64,000 nucleotides of DNA from Castanea sativa (Eukaryota > Streptophyta > Magnoliopsida > Fagales > Fagaceae): the NCBI RefSeq assembly GCF_040712315.1, contig NC_134017.1:48419636-48483635 (forward strand). The letters are read 5' to 3'. This document shows positions 10,693 to 22,379 of this stretch, one piece after another; position 1 is the stretch's first letter; every line of letters starts with the position of its first letter. The notes below the pieces were generated by a model. It was given only the letters and a program-made list of their open reading frames with translations. It did no database searches and had not been told where the DNA came from. The position numbers and the translations under genes were made by a program.

Positions 10693-11125
10693 AAGGCAGG
10701 CCCAAGGGGCCCGGCCCTCCTGGTCCTAAGATTTTTTTATTTTTTTTTACTAGTTATAATTTTCATTTTTGTAGTTGGGCCCTTTTCTTTCAAATTTTTT
10801 GGCCTTCTTTTTCTCTAATTAGTCCAGCTAGTCCAGTCCATCTAATAATTACCCGGTCCAAAAACTTAACAAAAACAAAACTTGAAAAAAAAATATTAAA
10901 AATCTTAGTCAGTCCAGTATTAAGAAACAATATTATTCTGTGGGTTTTTATTTTTATTTTTTGTCTTTGTTGATAGATGATTGCATCTTAAAAAAAATAC
11001 TCTTATTTATTTGTCTCGATTGATAGTTTGTTAATACTATATGAATGCCTATTTAGAGTTTTTTTTTATTATACTTTGACCCCTCCTAGCTTAAAATCCT
11101 GAGTCTGTTCATGTATTTAACCCCA
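10693..11125. mobile_element. Insertion relative to segment C, possibly hAT-like
   Basis: Segment C reads straight through here (GAGATACTATTTAACCCCC near 42177), while A has about 430 extra bases starting AGGGACAGACCCAAGGC and ending near GAGTCTGTTCATGT. The termini are weakly inverted (GACAGACCCA against AACAGACTCA), and the flanks ATTCAACT and ATTTAACC could be a mutated 8-bp TSD. No ORF. Confidence 0.4.
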
Positions 11126-11621
11126 AAAAATAAGTTTGTACTTTGAATACGACCATGTAACATAAAATATTCTTCAAAATTCTTTACTTTATGGTATTTC
11201 CACTCTTACATGTATACAGTATACCCAACAAAAACCCAAGGTAAGGCATATAAAAGGTCGGTTCATAGATAGAGAATCAAATTGAAATTTTGGTTTCAAT
11301 TTGTATTCTTGAGAAGGTAGTGACCTTAACTGGAGGAATTAGAAACGGAAAAAAGAGGAGAACAAGCTTGGATTGATGCTTCAAGATGGAATATATCTTT
11401 ATCTTAACACGACTATTTACATGCTAGCAAGTGGACCCAAAATTTGATTTTATGCATGCAGAAACTCGATGCAGTATTTACATATGGGTTCTATGCTTGA
11501 ATTATGACATTATATTGCCGTGTGGAGTGTTGTGGATATTGACTTTTCCAATGCATGCGCTCTTTGAGGATATTAACCTTCTAACCCCGGCACGAAATTA
11601 TTATGTAAAATATTTTTATTT
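11126..11621. other. Segment A unique-looking stretch
   Basis: It aligns with C near 42190-42595, including AAGAGGAGAACAAGC and AAACTCGATGCAGTATTTAC. No exon structure or conserved frame was found; the 73-codon frame at 11431 is broken in C. Confidence 0.6.
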
Positions 11622-11801
11622 AAAAAATGATATGTCCACAATATTTTTATAACAAATTCTATGTGGCAAGTTGTTACTAGTTGTTATTGGTGAGATAGAA
11701 AAGTAATTTCAGCGGTAGGTTCAAATGAGAACCAATAACAACTAACCAACTGTAATTTATTGTAAAAATGTTGTGAAAATGTTGTGGACGCAATATCTCT
11801 C
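11622..11801. mobile_element. Mutator-type MITE, copy 2
   Basis: Same family as 8856-9046. The 9-bp TSD TTTTTATTT is at 11613-11621 and 11802-11810; segment C has the empty site near 42602 (ACTTTTTATTTAG). The right end on the other strand reads GAGAGATATTGCGTCCAC; the left end keeps ATGATATGTCCACAA. Confidence 0.85.
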
Positions 11802-11970
11802 TTTTTATTTAGTTCTTTAACATTTCTTTAAATACAATAATGTTAAAAGTATTCTTAAACTTACATAATGCAAGTTCACTAAACCAAAAAAATGTTTAGT
11901 AAATAAGGAAAACAATTAGCAACAATTTCCACCTTATGTTCAAAATTTGAACTTAGGGTTAAAACTACAT

Positions 11971-12357
11971 CCACACGTGTATTAAATGACCAAAAGGGCA
12001 CTGCATTCCAGATACAAATTTTTTATTTTTTTTATAACTCGAAACCCTCGCTCAATGGTAGTTCACAAGAAAGAATGACGAAGGTTGAATAATTCTTTTG
12101 CATTTTTAGGTGGATGATCACTAAACTCTTTCAAATAGTATCAAGCACTTTGATAAGGAGACAAGATTCCAAGTCTATTTTCATAACCAACCTTAGTAAG
12201 TACATGTATTGTACCTGTACAATACGTGTACGTGCATAATAATTAAATTTACTTGTGGCTTACGTATCGTGTGCAAAAATACGGAACTTGACGCATTATT
12301 TTGAGGCTAGATGTACTGCACACAATAGTTATGGACAATATAAAAGTCGGCGAATTA
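11971..12357. other. AT-rich spacer without recognised features
   Basis: Beyond the end of the A/C similarity. Only low-complexity A/T tracts and a TGTACCTGTACAATACGTGTACG palindromic stretch near 12210 (20 bases or fewer of which are self-complementary) are seen. Confidence 0.5.
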
Positions 12358-13106
12358 GAGCATTCACAGCAAGGTTGCTAGGAAAATATAGTTTTTAGCT
12401 ACTTTATCTACTTTACTATCTTACTTTACAAAACACTCTACATCAATAGTTTTATTTTAGCATACAATTTATTAAAATAATATAAATAACATAATAAAAT
12501 AATAAATCCAACACAGTAAACAACAACCACAAGCACCCATAACAAACACCATCATAGCCATAGAAATCACCGCACAACCACAGCCACCACCACCCACAAC
12601 TGCAACACCCAACCATCACAATCCCTTCAAATTGCAAGTCGTTGATGACTTGTCATATAAAAGTGTTGTTGTCGGAGTTTTCCTGCAATGATGTCGTTAT
12701 GGAGATGAGGAGAAGAGGAGAGATTAGGAAGAGAGAGAATCAGTTATTCATTTTTTTTGGTTTTGTGAGTTTATGCATTGTGAAGAAAGGCTGGGTAAGG
12801 TCGGTTAGGCATGGCAGAAGGGAAGAAAGGCTAGGCGAGGTTGGGTAATGTTGGGATTCTCAAGCTTGGAGGAGTGGGTAATAATAGAAGCAACAGAAAA
12901 GAAAGAGAGAAGGGGCACGCATGAGAGGGATTAAATTATATTATTTGGTTTATAACACTTAGCTACAGTGTACTGTTAGAGATGGCAGTTCACTGTGGCT
13001 GAGTGTCAAAATTTTTTAAGTTTGAGAGCTTTGATGTTGTGGGTTTTTTTAGTGTGTTGGGTGCCAAATTAGATTTTTAGTAGTTGTAGCAACCTTAATG
13101 TGAACG
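12358..13106. mobile_element. PIF/Harbinger-like non-autonomous element
   Basis: Ends: GAGCATTCACAGCAAGGTTGC on the left, and on the other strand at the right CGTTCACATTAAGGTTGCTAC. It is flanked by TTA at 12355-12357 and 13107-13109. GAGCATxCAC termini plus TTA target sites fit PIF/Harbinger. The interior has a CCACCA-rich part (12530-12610) and a G-rich part (12700-12860). No transposase domain. Confidence 0.65.
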
Positions 13107-15339
13107 TTAGATACGGGTTTTTATAAAACATTAAGAAGCAACTTTTATTGAAACTTGCTAATAGTTAGCATAAGACAAGAGATATAAAATATTTTGAAAA
13201 ATTCAATAAAACATATACATGTCAAACACTAAGAGAATGGGTCATGTCATGTTTAATATATTTCAAACATAAAAACCCAAAAATACAAAACAAAACTAAC
13301 AATAAAGCACAAATGCCAAGTCTATGCCTCATGGTTCCAAAGCCCAAATAATCACGTTTAGTTTCTTTAATAAATAATAATAATAAAAAAAGTCTAGGTG
13401 TTAAGTTGGTATCAATTATAATCTCTATCCATTACTAATATCACTTTTTTACTCACCATCACCAGTAATAATTTGCCATCAAAGTTTGTTATGAAAATGT
13501 TGTGGATGTGGCATTACTCTTAATACAAAACCTTAATAACCAATGTGCCAATAAACATGATTGGAGTGCATAATAATGAGTATTTGAATTACTTTTTAAT
13601 TTTTATAATTAGTGACACATTAATTTATAAGATCTATATAGTTAAATTTGTAATATCTCTAACATCATTCTTAGAAAAATTTAAATTTTATACGTTTGAG
13701 TCTGTTTTGGCTCAAGATGTATTGTTTTTATCTTCTTCTTAATGAAAGTTGCTACCTTCTTATTGTTGGGATCATCAATGGATTAAGTCACACTTAGCAA
13801 GAGTTAAAATGTTATGATATAAAGATTGTTTGTATTTACCTATAAATATATATATATATGGTAAATGTTTTTCAGTATTTTTGTTACAATGTTTTTAAAA
13901 AATAAACGTAACATACCCATACGATACACATACCGTTTTTTTTATTTATTTGTTTCCATATAATTATGCCGAATTTTTGAAACATTATTTTTTAAAGGTG
14001 ACAAAATATACCTATCTAGTTGTCTGTATACTTACTGTATTATACTTTTACCGTATTTTACTTGCTATGTAACCAACACCACTAAGGTAATATTTACTTA
14101 CAAATTATAAATCAAAATTTTTTTTTTTTAAATTCCAGCATAAAGCGATAGACAACTCACTAACCATACACGAAGGCTAGTTATGGAGAGGAAGTTGGGA
14201 GGGAGAGAGAGCGTGAAAGGGAGTGAGGGAGTAATAAGTATTCGGATGAGAGGGAGAGCAAATTTAAAATGTTTTACCAAAATTTTTTAAGTGTAAAATA
14301 TTTTACTGCAAAACAAACACGGTAAAATAGGAAAATAATTTCTTGAAACTATCTTGCATCAAAACAAATGGAGCGTAAGCATACACTCACACAACACACT
14401 CAACTAACTTAATTTAATATCCAACCAATTTAAGGCATCACAACAATTAAAAATTTAACAATAATAATAAAAGCCTTAGTGAAAATATAAAATATATTTC
14501 TACAATTTTTTTTTACTTTATATGCCCCCATAAATAATACTTATTTATAATCCATAAGCAAATAAAATAAAATTTCAAAAAATCCAGTTTAATCTTCAAA
14601 GCTACAAATGTTTCAAAATTATAAGGTGCAAGAGAAAAGTTGTTTTTATTAAAAACTCAATGATTGGAATCAACAACCATAACTCACTAGTCAAAAGAAA
14701 AGAAAAAAACAAATACAAATGAAGAAACATGATTTTAGAATGAGTTTAAATTCTGTAAGAACCTGATGTAAAACCTATTGTTTACACCCTGCAATACCAT
14801 AATGACACATCAGCAATTTTCAAATTAGTGTATACATGCTATCACATACAATACTTTCTCCCTAATACCCAGAAACATTGAAGAAAAAAAAACAGAGAGA
14901 GCTTCTCTCCGTTGCTTCCGTGGTTGCCAGCTACAAACTGGTTGGAGAGTTACCAATTATAATTAGAAAAACTAGTTGTATGTCCACTTATCTATAATCA
15001 AAGCAATGAATCCAACATAGTGCTAGCTTGGATTTGCAAAAGTAACAAATACAACATAGTGCTTGCTTGGATCCGCAAAGATGGTATTGCTTGATTATGC
15101 CTACTGCTAGAAAACAAAAAGGCTTATTCTAAAATATAGAGAAGGACATGGAGGCTTGTCGCGTTAAAGAGCAAAAAAGCCAAAAACACCTCAGTTCATC
15201 CGTGATGGAGATTCATCTATTAGACTAGGGAAAGACATTGTATTTCTCTGTGATGATCCTAGCGTCAGCTTCGTTGCCCTCTCTGTCGTCGGCATCAACA
15301 TAACAACTCTATGCTTAATCTCAAACCAGTTTGTGGGCG
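13107..15339. other. AT-rich spacer with one MITE remnant
   Basis: No gene. 13415-13530 is a degraded Mutator-type MITE (the right half TTTGTTATGAAAATGTTGTGG is clear). The rest is poly-A/T and simple sequence. Confidence 0.6.
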
Positions 15340-16755
15340 AGTTTGATTCAGCTTTTTAAAATTTGACTTTTTGAAAAAATAAATTTTTTAAAAAGTGCGG
15401 TATGAAATTAGGCTTTTTGAAAAAGTTAGGTATTTGGTAAAAACTGTTAAAAAGTATTTTTTTTAAAACTGAATGTTTGGCTCTAGCACTTATAAAAGTA
15501 GAGGTTTGAGTTATAAATTACCAAAAAGGACAAGATATATATAAAAGAGATTTTTTTGTTTTAATTATCTCTATTAATGCAAGTTATGAATACAACATTT
15601 TTACAAAAATTTCACAATAAAGTCTATATGACAAGTTGTTAATGGTAGATAAAAATAATAATAATTTCACTAGTAAGTCCAAATGAGAACCAATAACAAC
15701 TTACTGTGTAAAATTTATTATGAGAAGTGTTACGTTTACAACATTTTTCGCAATATTTTCACAACAAAATTTATGTGGAAAGTTGTTACTAGTTCTAATT
15801 TGAACCCATCACTGAAATTATTTTTTTACTTACCAATATTAACTAAAAACAATCTGTTATTTAAAATTTATTGTGAAAATATTGTAAAAATATTATGGTA
15901 GCATTTTTTATTTTCTATATCTTTTTCCCTTCTTCATTTCACTTTCATCCGGACATTTCATTTCATTTTCTTTTTATTTTCTTCTTGTTTTTCTCCTCCA
16001 CACACTTCATTTCTTTTTCTTTTTCTTTTCTTCTTGTTTTTCTCCTCCACACATGTCCACTATCTCTATCCCCTGCTTCTTTTATTTTCCTTTTCTCCCT
16101 TATTCAAGAACCTTCCTGGGAGCACTCATTCTCTCTTTTTTTCTCCAGCTCTCGTCTCTCTCCCTTTTTTTTTTAAACTTGATTCTAGAACATCCACTAG
16201 CTCTCTCTACAATAAGAAAAATTTCATTTTCTCCCTCATTCAAGAACATTCTAGGGAGCTCTCATCTTCGTGCCGTCGCTCATCTACGTCCCCAACGCAG
16301 TCCAGATGGGTCAGTCGATTAGATGGCTTTTGTGTTTTGTATTTTTATTTTTTTATGGTTATGATTTGATTAATTTTAAAATTGTGTTTTTAAGTTTACA
16401 TTCTGATAATCTGATTATATGCTTGAGTTTAGAAATGTTTGAGAGAAATATTGTTGTGATTGTAGCTGTTGTATTTGTTCTGTAGCAGAGAAGCACAGAG
16501 AGGACCTTTGTAGCAGCACAGTGGGAAATTTGGTAATTTAACACTGCCTCCAACGGTAATATCGATAAAACGCGCATTAGCTTTATCAAAAGGCTCCGGA
16601 GTGTTGCTTTCTGCTAAAGTCCTCTTCCTTCACAATTTCAAAACGCAGCTTTTAGCTAAAGCTACATTTAAAATCTAACCAAACGCGCATATAATTTTTT
16701 GGGTTTCAAAAAGCGCTTTTTGCCTTCTAAAAGTGCAAACAAACGGGCATTGTAT
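15340..16755. mobile_element. Possible hAT-like element with nested MITEs
   Basis: The left end GGGCGAGTTTGATTCAGC and the right end, on the other strand TGCCCGTTTGTTTGCAC, match the GCCCGTTTG-type termini of many plant non-autonomous hAT elements; both subterminal zones carry AAAGCTTTTT/AAAAGTG motifs. The interior has a C/T-rich stretch (15900-16260) and the MITE at 15722-15909. No clear TSD was found, so the limits are uncertain. Confidence 0.4.
15722..15909. mobile_element. Mutator-type MITE, copy inserted beside a second copy
   Basis: Begins GAGAAGTGTTACGTTTACAAC and ends in ATTATGGTAGCATTTTTT, the same family ends as at 8856. Flanks ATTTATTAT (15713-15721) and ATTTTCTAT (15910-15918) match at 7 of 9 positions. 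The preceding 15595-15720 is the left part of another copy of the family. Confidence 0.65.
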
Positions 16756-18249
16756 CTGGCAACCAATAACGTGGCGGAAAGAACTTTGAAGTTTTTGAAA
16801 TTGGGTATGGTGAGCAATTATTGTGTGTGGTATATCTTATTCACTTATTTGTACTTTATTGTGAAAAATTGACATGGCATGCTAGTATTGGAGGGGTAAA
16901 ACAAGGGTTTTACACCATGTCCTTATCATATTTGAACTCTTTTAGAAATACTCTTCCCCCACTCTTTAGTTAAAAACGGACCAATTGTTTTCATTAAAAA
17001 CTTTAACTTTCATTGTTTCTTTTTCTAAGAAGGCTATTTGATCAACTTTCTTGGGATTCTTAGGCTAGTTGTTTTATTTCTCTTTTGGGAGGTGAACTCT
17101 CACTTTTCGAGGGCGAACTCCTTTCTTTTCCATTTTTTTTTCCGGATCTTATACTTTAAATGTTATAATTTTTTTTTTCAATTTTTGGTAAATGACCCTA
17201 ACCAAATGTGTTTTTTCCTACAAGAAATTAAAAAAAAAAAACTAAACATCGAGAAATGAACATAAGTTAATTCATGAATTTTTTAACATGAACAATATTT
17301 CACATGCAATGGGTATGATTAACATTGACATAAATATTGTATATATGTGTAAACAACATAAACATAAACATAAACATCAACCTTATAGATAAATACATAG
17401 GTACATACATACATACCTATTTACATACATTTGTTTGTATGTGTGTGTGTGTGTGTGTGTGTGATAACTAAATAATACTTTCGAAGTTCATAATGTGATA
17501 TGTTTGTCTTCTTGGATTCTTTGGCCATAACATCTATAGCCATCTTTTGGATAATAACATTTTTTAGGGCTTTGGTCAGTTTTGCTTTAAGATTTGTCAC
17601 ACTTTTCTTTCCACTTCTTGTTTTAGAGAGTTTCACTCCCCAAAATTGAGGAACTCTTGCTAGTTTATTGTATCATAATGAGTAATGAGCAATTATGTGT
17701 CAAGGATTAATTATTATTGTTAATTGAGGTTTCATATACTAGTGTTGAGTGAGGTTCCACAATTAAGGAACTCTTATAATCAAACAGTATAGTAATTTTG
17801 AGATTAAAATAATCCCTGAACTACTTCACAGTCTGTTTGTAAGCCATATTATAAAAATAAATTTGATTTTCAAACTAATATTGAGTTAGGTATTGTCTCT
17901 CAATATTTGAAAAGTCAAACATTTTGACAAAAATGAATACAACAATAAAAAATGCGTGTCAAGAAGGACATCATGACCACAATCTCAACTATATAATGGT
18001 TGGATTACATATAATAGTGTCTTTTGTGGTAGAGCAAAGTCGAAAAGTTTCATGGAAAAATTATGTTCATATTGAGACACCTGCAAGTTAATGAGATAGG
18101 GGGCCCTCTTAGATTATTTAATTTTTCTTTATCATCCATATTTCTTATAACAAAAAAATGTATACATACATAAAATTTTGCTCATTTCAAAAAATGATAC
18201 TACATTTTTAAAATAGGATTTTTATTCTAGACTTAAACATATATGTGTA
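16756..18249. other. AT-rich spacer
   Basis: No gene seen. It contains CATAAA repeats (17358-17380), a (GT)n tract (17439-17462) and poly-T runs. Confidence 0.55.
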
Positions 18250-18653
18250 GATTACATAAAACAAATATTAATATAATATAAATGTATGTAAAATTTCATG
18301 CATTGCTGAAGTTATTGTGAAACTTTTGGGTTTTTTCAAAATTGATGAAGTTATTGTGAAACTTTTGGGATGGGTTTTGTATTTTTGGTCCTAAAACATC
18401 ATGCATTGCATCATATGGTCATTATAATGATGTTTCATGCATTTTAGATGTATGTTTACATTATGGAACTAATTGTGTACTGGTAGGTTTGGATTGGGCT
18501 GAGCCCATGATGTATTTCCTATTGCAAATCACATGCTCATGCATTTTCATGCATACGTACCTTCAAGTTTCTATATTTGTTATATTGTATCTTGTTGGTG
18601 CTTTCTGATTGTCTCTCTCTCCCTCTCTCTCTCTTGTTTACGTTAGTTGCGTC

Positions 18654-19802
18654 ATGGCACCTAAGCGTAAATCCACTCCGTCCTGGAATCCTCTTCAGTT
18701 CAGGGCATCTACCTCTTTTGATCCTACCCCTTCTCATATTCGGTTCCGTGATGATAAAGCCCACAAGGACTTTTTGAAGAACTTTTCTAGACGAGGTATT
18801 CATTCAGAACGCCAAGTCATTTTGTTAGACTTCTCTGATACTGGCCTACCCACTATCATTCATAGTAGGGGTTGGGAGTCACTATGTGACGTCTCGATCA
18901 CTTGTCCATCCGTGCTGATCTAGGAGTTCTACTCTAACATGCATGGATTTGATTATTCAGTACCTCTCTTTGTCACTCATGTTCGAGGTACGTGCATCGT
19001 GGTCACTCCGGATATTGTATCTGAAGTGCTCCATATCCCTAGGGTAGCGCATCCTGTCTACCTCGGTTGTGATTGTCTTAAGACAGTTTCAAAAGACGAG
19101 CTTATTTCCACTTTTTGTGAGCGACCTTCAAATTGTGGTGATCTTCAGTTCACTTCTTGTTCGACCTTTGCTAAAGGTCCTAGGTTCATTAACATGGTTA
19201 TGACTTTTGTTTTGCATCCTCTTTCTCACTATAACTCTATTACAGAGCCACGTGCTCGTTTTATGTTATCCCTTATAGAGCATCTTACTATTGATTTTCC
19301 CTCTTATTTCATTCTTTCCATCATAGATGTGTATAAGGATATGGCGACCCGTGATAAGTTCATCTTCCTTTCTGCTATCACAAGGATTTTACGCCATTTT
19401 TCTGTTCCCTTTCCCGTTTCTGACCACTTCCATGTCATTTGTGCCATAGACGTCGCTACCGTTAAACGGAGCAAGGCGCAGCTATGATCGAGGCGGTCCG
19501 GATCAACGGTTCCTTTAGCTTCTACAACTTCATCCACATCCGCTCCCTCTTCTTCTACGGGCAGTGTGACACTCGAGGACATCATGACACAGCTTGTGCG
19601 CATGGATGCTCGCCTCGGCACTCTTAGTGATGAGTTGTGTCAGGTGAACACCCGTGTTGGTCGTATTGCACTACGACAGGCTGTCGTGGGTGGCTTCGTT
19701 GCTTCTCCTCCTCCTATTCTAGAAGCTTCTGAGGATGAGGGCGATGATGATGCTGGGGATGGTGATGCTAGCTTTTCCAATGATGACGAGATGTCTACTT
19801 GA
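18654..19802 (+). pseudogene. 'Putative plant transposon protein' domain ORF, two stops
   Basis: The frame starts MAPKRKSTPSWNP and runs 382 codons in one frame to a TGA at 19800-19802, broken only by TAG at 18921 and TGA at 19485. It contains RGIHSERQVILLDFSD, HSRGWESLCDV, EFYSNMHGFDYSV, TPDIVSEVLHIPRV, KGPRFINMVMTFVLHPLSHY and FPSYFILSIIDVYKD, the typical blocks of this plant retroelement-associated family. The C-terminus has a likely coiled part (LVRMDARLGTLSDELCQV) and an acidic tail (EDEGDDDAGDGD). Function is unknown. Both stops fit single C-to-T changes (CAG to TAG before EFYSN; CGA to TGA before SRRSG). Confidence 0.8.
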
Positions 19803-20368
19803 CACACTTACCCTTTGTCACTTATGACAAAAAGGGGGAGTAGTTTAGGATAAGAATAGTCATACTCATAGGGGGAGGGTTAGTATAGGAGGTTTCTGTT
19901 AGGGGGGTGTTCATATTTTTGAGGGATGTAGTGAGGATTTTGATGTATCTTTTTTCTTTTCATTCTATTTTAGATACATTCTTATTGTACCTTAGGTCTT
20001 GTGGCCATTTAACATACATTATACTTATATTTGCTTTATATATACGTTGATGTATGTTATTTCACCTATCTCTCCATGTGTTGTTTCTTTTCTCCCTTTA
20101 TACACATGTTTCTTATTTATTTTATATGCAATCTTTTATTTTTGTTTCACACAAAGATGTCTTGATGAGTTTTCTTTAAGTGTTTCAAAAATATAAGTTG
20201 TCAAAGTCTTCCTTGCCATAAACTCTCTTCTTGCAAAATTTTTCAAGAGTTTGTGTTAGGATAGATTTTATTATACATAACAAGTGAGTATGAGTTGAGT
20301 GATTTATGACTCCTCTCATATGTTCATTTGTTTGTTGTGGTTTTGTCATAGATTGCCAAAGGAGGAGA

Positions 20369-21395
20369 TTGTTAGGACATATATGATTGGATGTTAGGAA
20401 CATATGTTAACATTTTATGTATTGGCTAAGCCTTTGATAAAACACACTTTACTTGTAATTGGGTAGATCTAGGATGTGTTTAATGCTTCGAGAAACAAGG
20501 TTTCAAGTTTAAGTGTTAAAGCCATACAAGTTTGTCCAAGAAACAAGTGAAGAAGTGTTTTTCATTAAATCTCGATAGCTAGTATCTATCGAGATTTAAA
20601 AGAGCTGTTTTAGCCTAAGGCTTGACAACTGCTCGATAACTAGGGTATCTGTTGAGATTTATGAAATTCAGATTTTCATCCAATCCATGAAGGTATGTTT
20701 GGAATTTATTTTCTCACAACCCTAAGCATATATAAAGATTATTTTAAGGGCCGTATCAGGTTGCACAGCCAAGAGCACAATTGCACAAGAGCATAATTCC
20801 TCAAGTGTGACCTGAAACCTAGTTTGCCCTAGTTCTTGAAGAAGCTGCTATGTTTGTACACCATAGGGTTTTGTGACCAAGCAACTTCGTGATCTTCATG
20901 TGTTAAAGAATAGAAGAACTTTGCAGCTAACATTCTTCTCAAGTTGGTGGTCAAGTAGCATACTGGGATTCGCGCATCTTTTGGTTAGTCACGTACTGGG
21001 AGCCGTGCATTGAAAATGAGAGATTGTCACTAAAGAATAAGTTCAATTGGATATTGGGGTAAGGGTTCAACTGCAAGTTGGTATAAAGTACTGGGATTCC
21101 TTTACTTATAACCGCTTATTTTGATAATAGTGGATTCTCAGAAGTGGTGACCTTAAAATCACGTGGTGACCTTAAAATCACGTGGTGACCTTAAAATCAC
21201 TTGGTGGGGTTTTTGTCGTGTAGGTTTTTCCCATTCGTAAACAAATCACCTTATCATTTAATTTCCGATGTATATTTAGTTAATTGGTGATTTGTTTGTG
21301 CTGCCACGCTCATTGCATGTAATTGAACCTAATTAATTTACTTGACTAATTAATTGGTTAATTCATTGCAAGAGGTCAATACATTTGGCCTATAA
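20369..21395 (+). repeat. 3' LTR of the element above
   Basis: Starts TGTTAGGACATATATG directly after the polypurine tract. A TATA-like TATATAAAG is at 20729-20737. A 20-bp unit GTGGTGACCTTAAAATCAC is repeated three times at 21146-21202, followed by GTGTAGGTTTTTCCCATTCG, a usual motif of plant Copia-type LTR ends. The exact right end and TSD were not determined. Confidence 0.6.
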
Positions 21396-21419
21396 TATCT
21401 TATCCTTTTCTAGTAAAAA

Positions 21420-21645
21420 AGAGATAAAAATTGGGAGGAATTATACCATCTTTATGGAGGACCACGTTATTTGTCTACTATTTTACTAAAAGATTATCAC
21501 TTGTTTAAACTTACTGAGTCAGTAAGAAACTAACTTCAGACATAGCAATTTTAAATCGATAAGAGTCTTTTAATAGAATGGTGGAAAAATGACGTGGTCC
21601 ACAACGAGGATATTATAATTTCTCCCAAATTGGAGGGAGTAATCT
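21420..21645. mobile_element. Foldback MITE, probably Stowaway-like
   Basis: Two arms of about 80 bp are imperfect inverted repeats: 21425-21510 (AATTGGGAGGAATTATACC, GGACCACGTTATTTG) and 21550-21640 on the other strand (AATTTGGGAGAAATTATAA, GGACCACGTCATTTT). The right end on the other strand reads TACTCCCTCCAATTTGGG, as in Stowaway/Mariner-type MITEs with TA target sites. No ORF. Confidence 0.7.
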
Positions 21646-21947
21646 CTAGTTGTTCTAAACAATGTGCAATATAGAGAAATTGAGTGAAAAATGCTTTGAA
21701 ACTACGCCATGTCATTTCACTCCGTGTATATGATATAATTCTTAAAAAGTTGTTCAACATATGCTGCCGTTACTTAAAAGTGGCAATCTCACATCAAGCA
21801 GAAAAAAGTAATTGAATCTTTTCCAAAATTTTCACACAAACATCAAACAAGTGGTTCAACTTTGGCTGACGATTAACGCAGGACCACCTGAGGGGACAAA
21901 AGATTGGACAGAAACAATTTGGAAAAGGGAAGATCCAATGGCATGTT

Positions 21948-22379
21948 TGTAAGATAAATTTAGAGTTGCGGATCGAATAAAATAAGCATACCTCCAGCCA
22001 TAGTTGTTTAAATTTTTGAAGAAAAGAATACTCACTATATGATGATAGTGTATATAAAAGGGTCTCCTAGTCTATGACCTTTAACTTACACATATCCTTT
22101 TGATGGAAACATAGGCTATATATATATAGAGGCTATACTAGGGACCCTTTTAGATGAAGATTTCCATAACTCTCCTTCCATCAAGGAGCTTAAAAGTTGT
22201 AACTTCATGGTATTTATTAACCAAATGGGTTACACCATTTGAGAGTTGCTAAAGGATGTTACATCTAACATGTAACTTTCACATAGGAAACTTAAGACAT
22301 GAAATAAGAAACTTAAGACATGAGTTTCATCTTCAAATGTGAGCCACATAAAATTCTCTTAAGGAGATATAATCCTACA
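21948..22379 (-). repeat. 3' LTR of the Copia-type element
   Basis: 432 bp, TGTAAGATAAATTTAG to ATATAATCCTACA on the plus strand. Differs from its partner by scattered substitutions and a missing 12-bp AACCAAATGGGT-type stretch. Confidence 0.9.

Larger units (their letters stand above)
2515..11970. repeat. Repeated genomic segment, copy A
   Basis: Collinear, with insertions and deletions, with copy C (about 34998-42765). Shared landmarks include the GCAGAAATGTTGTGTGCAT start, the CT tract near 2667, GATGAAATTGAAGAAG near 3157, AGAATAACTATTTGC near 7709, the CT tract near 8193, CTCATAGCCAACCG near 9265, GTCAATATGAAGAGTTTC near 10328 and CAAAATTTGAACTTAGG near 11941. Unlike C it carries the LINE, the cysteine-protease fragment and several MITEs, and it lacks about 1 kb present in C after 2730. 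Confidence 0.8.
18250..21395 (+). mobile_element. 5'-deleted LTR retroelement with plant-transposon-type ORF
   Basis: Order on the plus strand: a leader, one ORF (18654-19802), a spacer with GGGGGAGTAG/GGGGGAGG motifs, a polypurine tract (CCAAAGGAGGAGAT, 20355-20368) and one LTR (20369 to about 21395). No second LTR or primer site lies upstream, so the 5' end is missing or lies outside recognisable limits. No gag-pol is present, so it is a non-autonomous element. The left limit is approximate. Confidence 0.65.

Noticed and set aside
15895..16369. Overlapping plus-strand frames rich in Phe, Ser and Leu
   Set aside because: C/T-rich low-complexity DNA read in three frames; no conserved motif.
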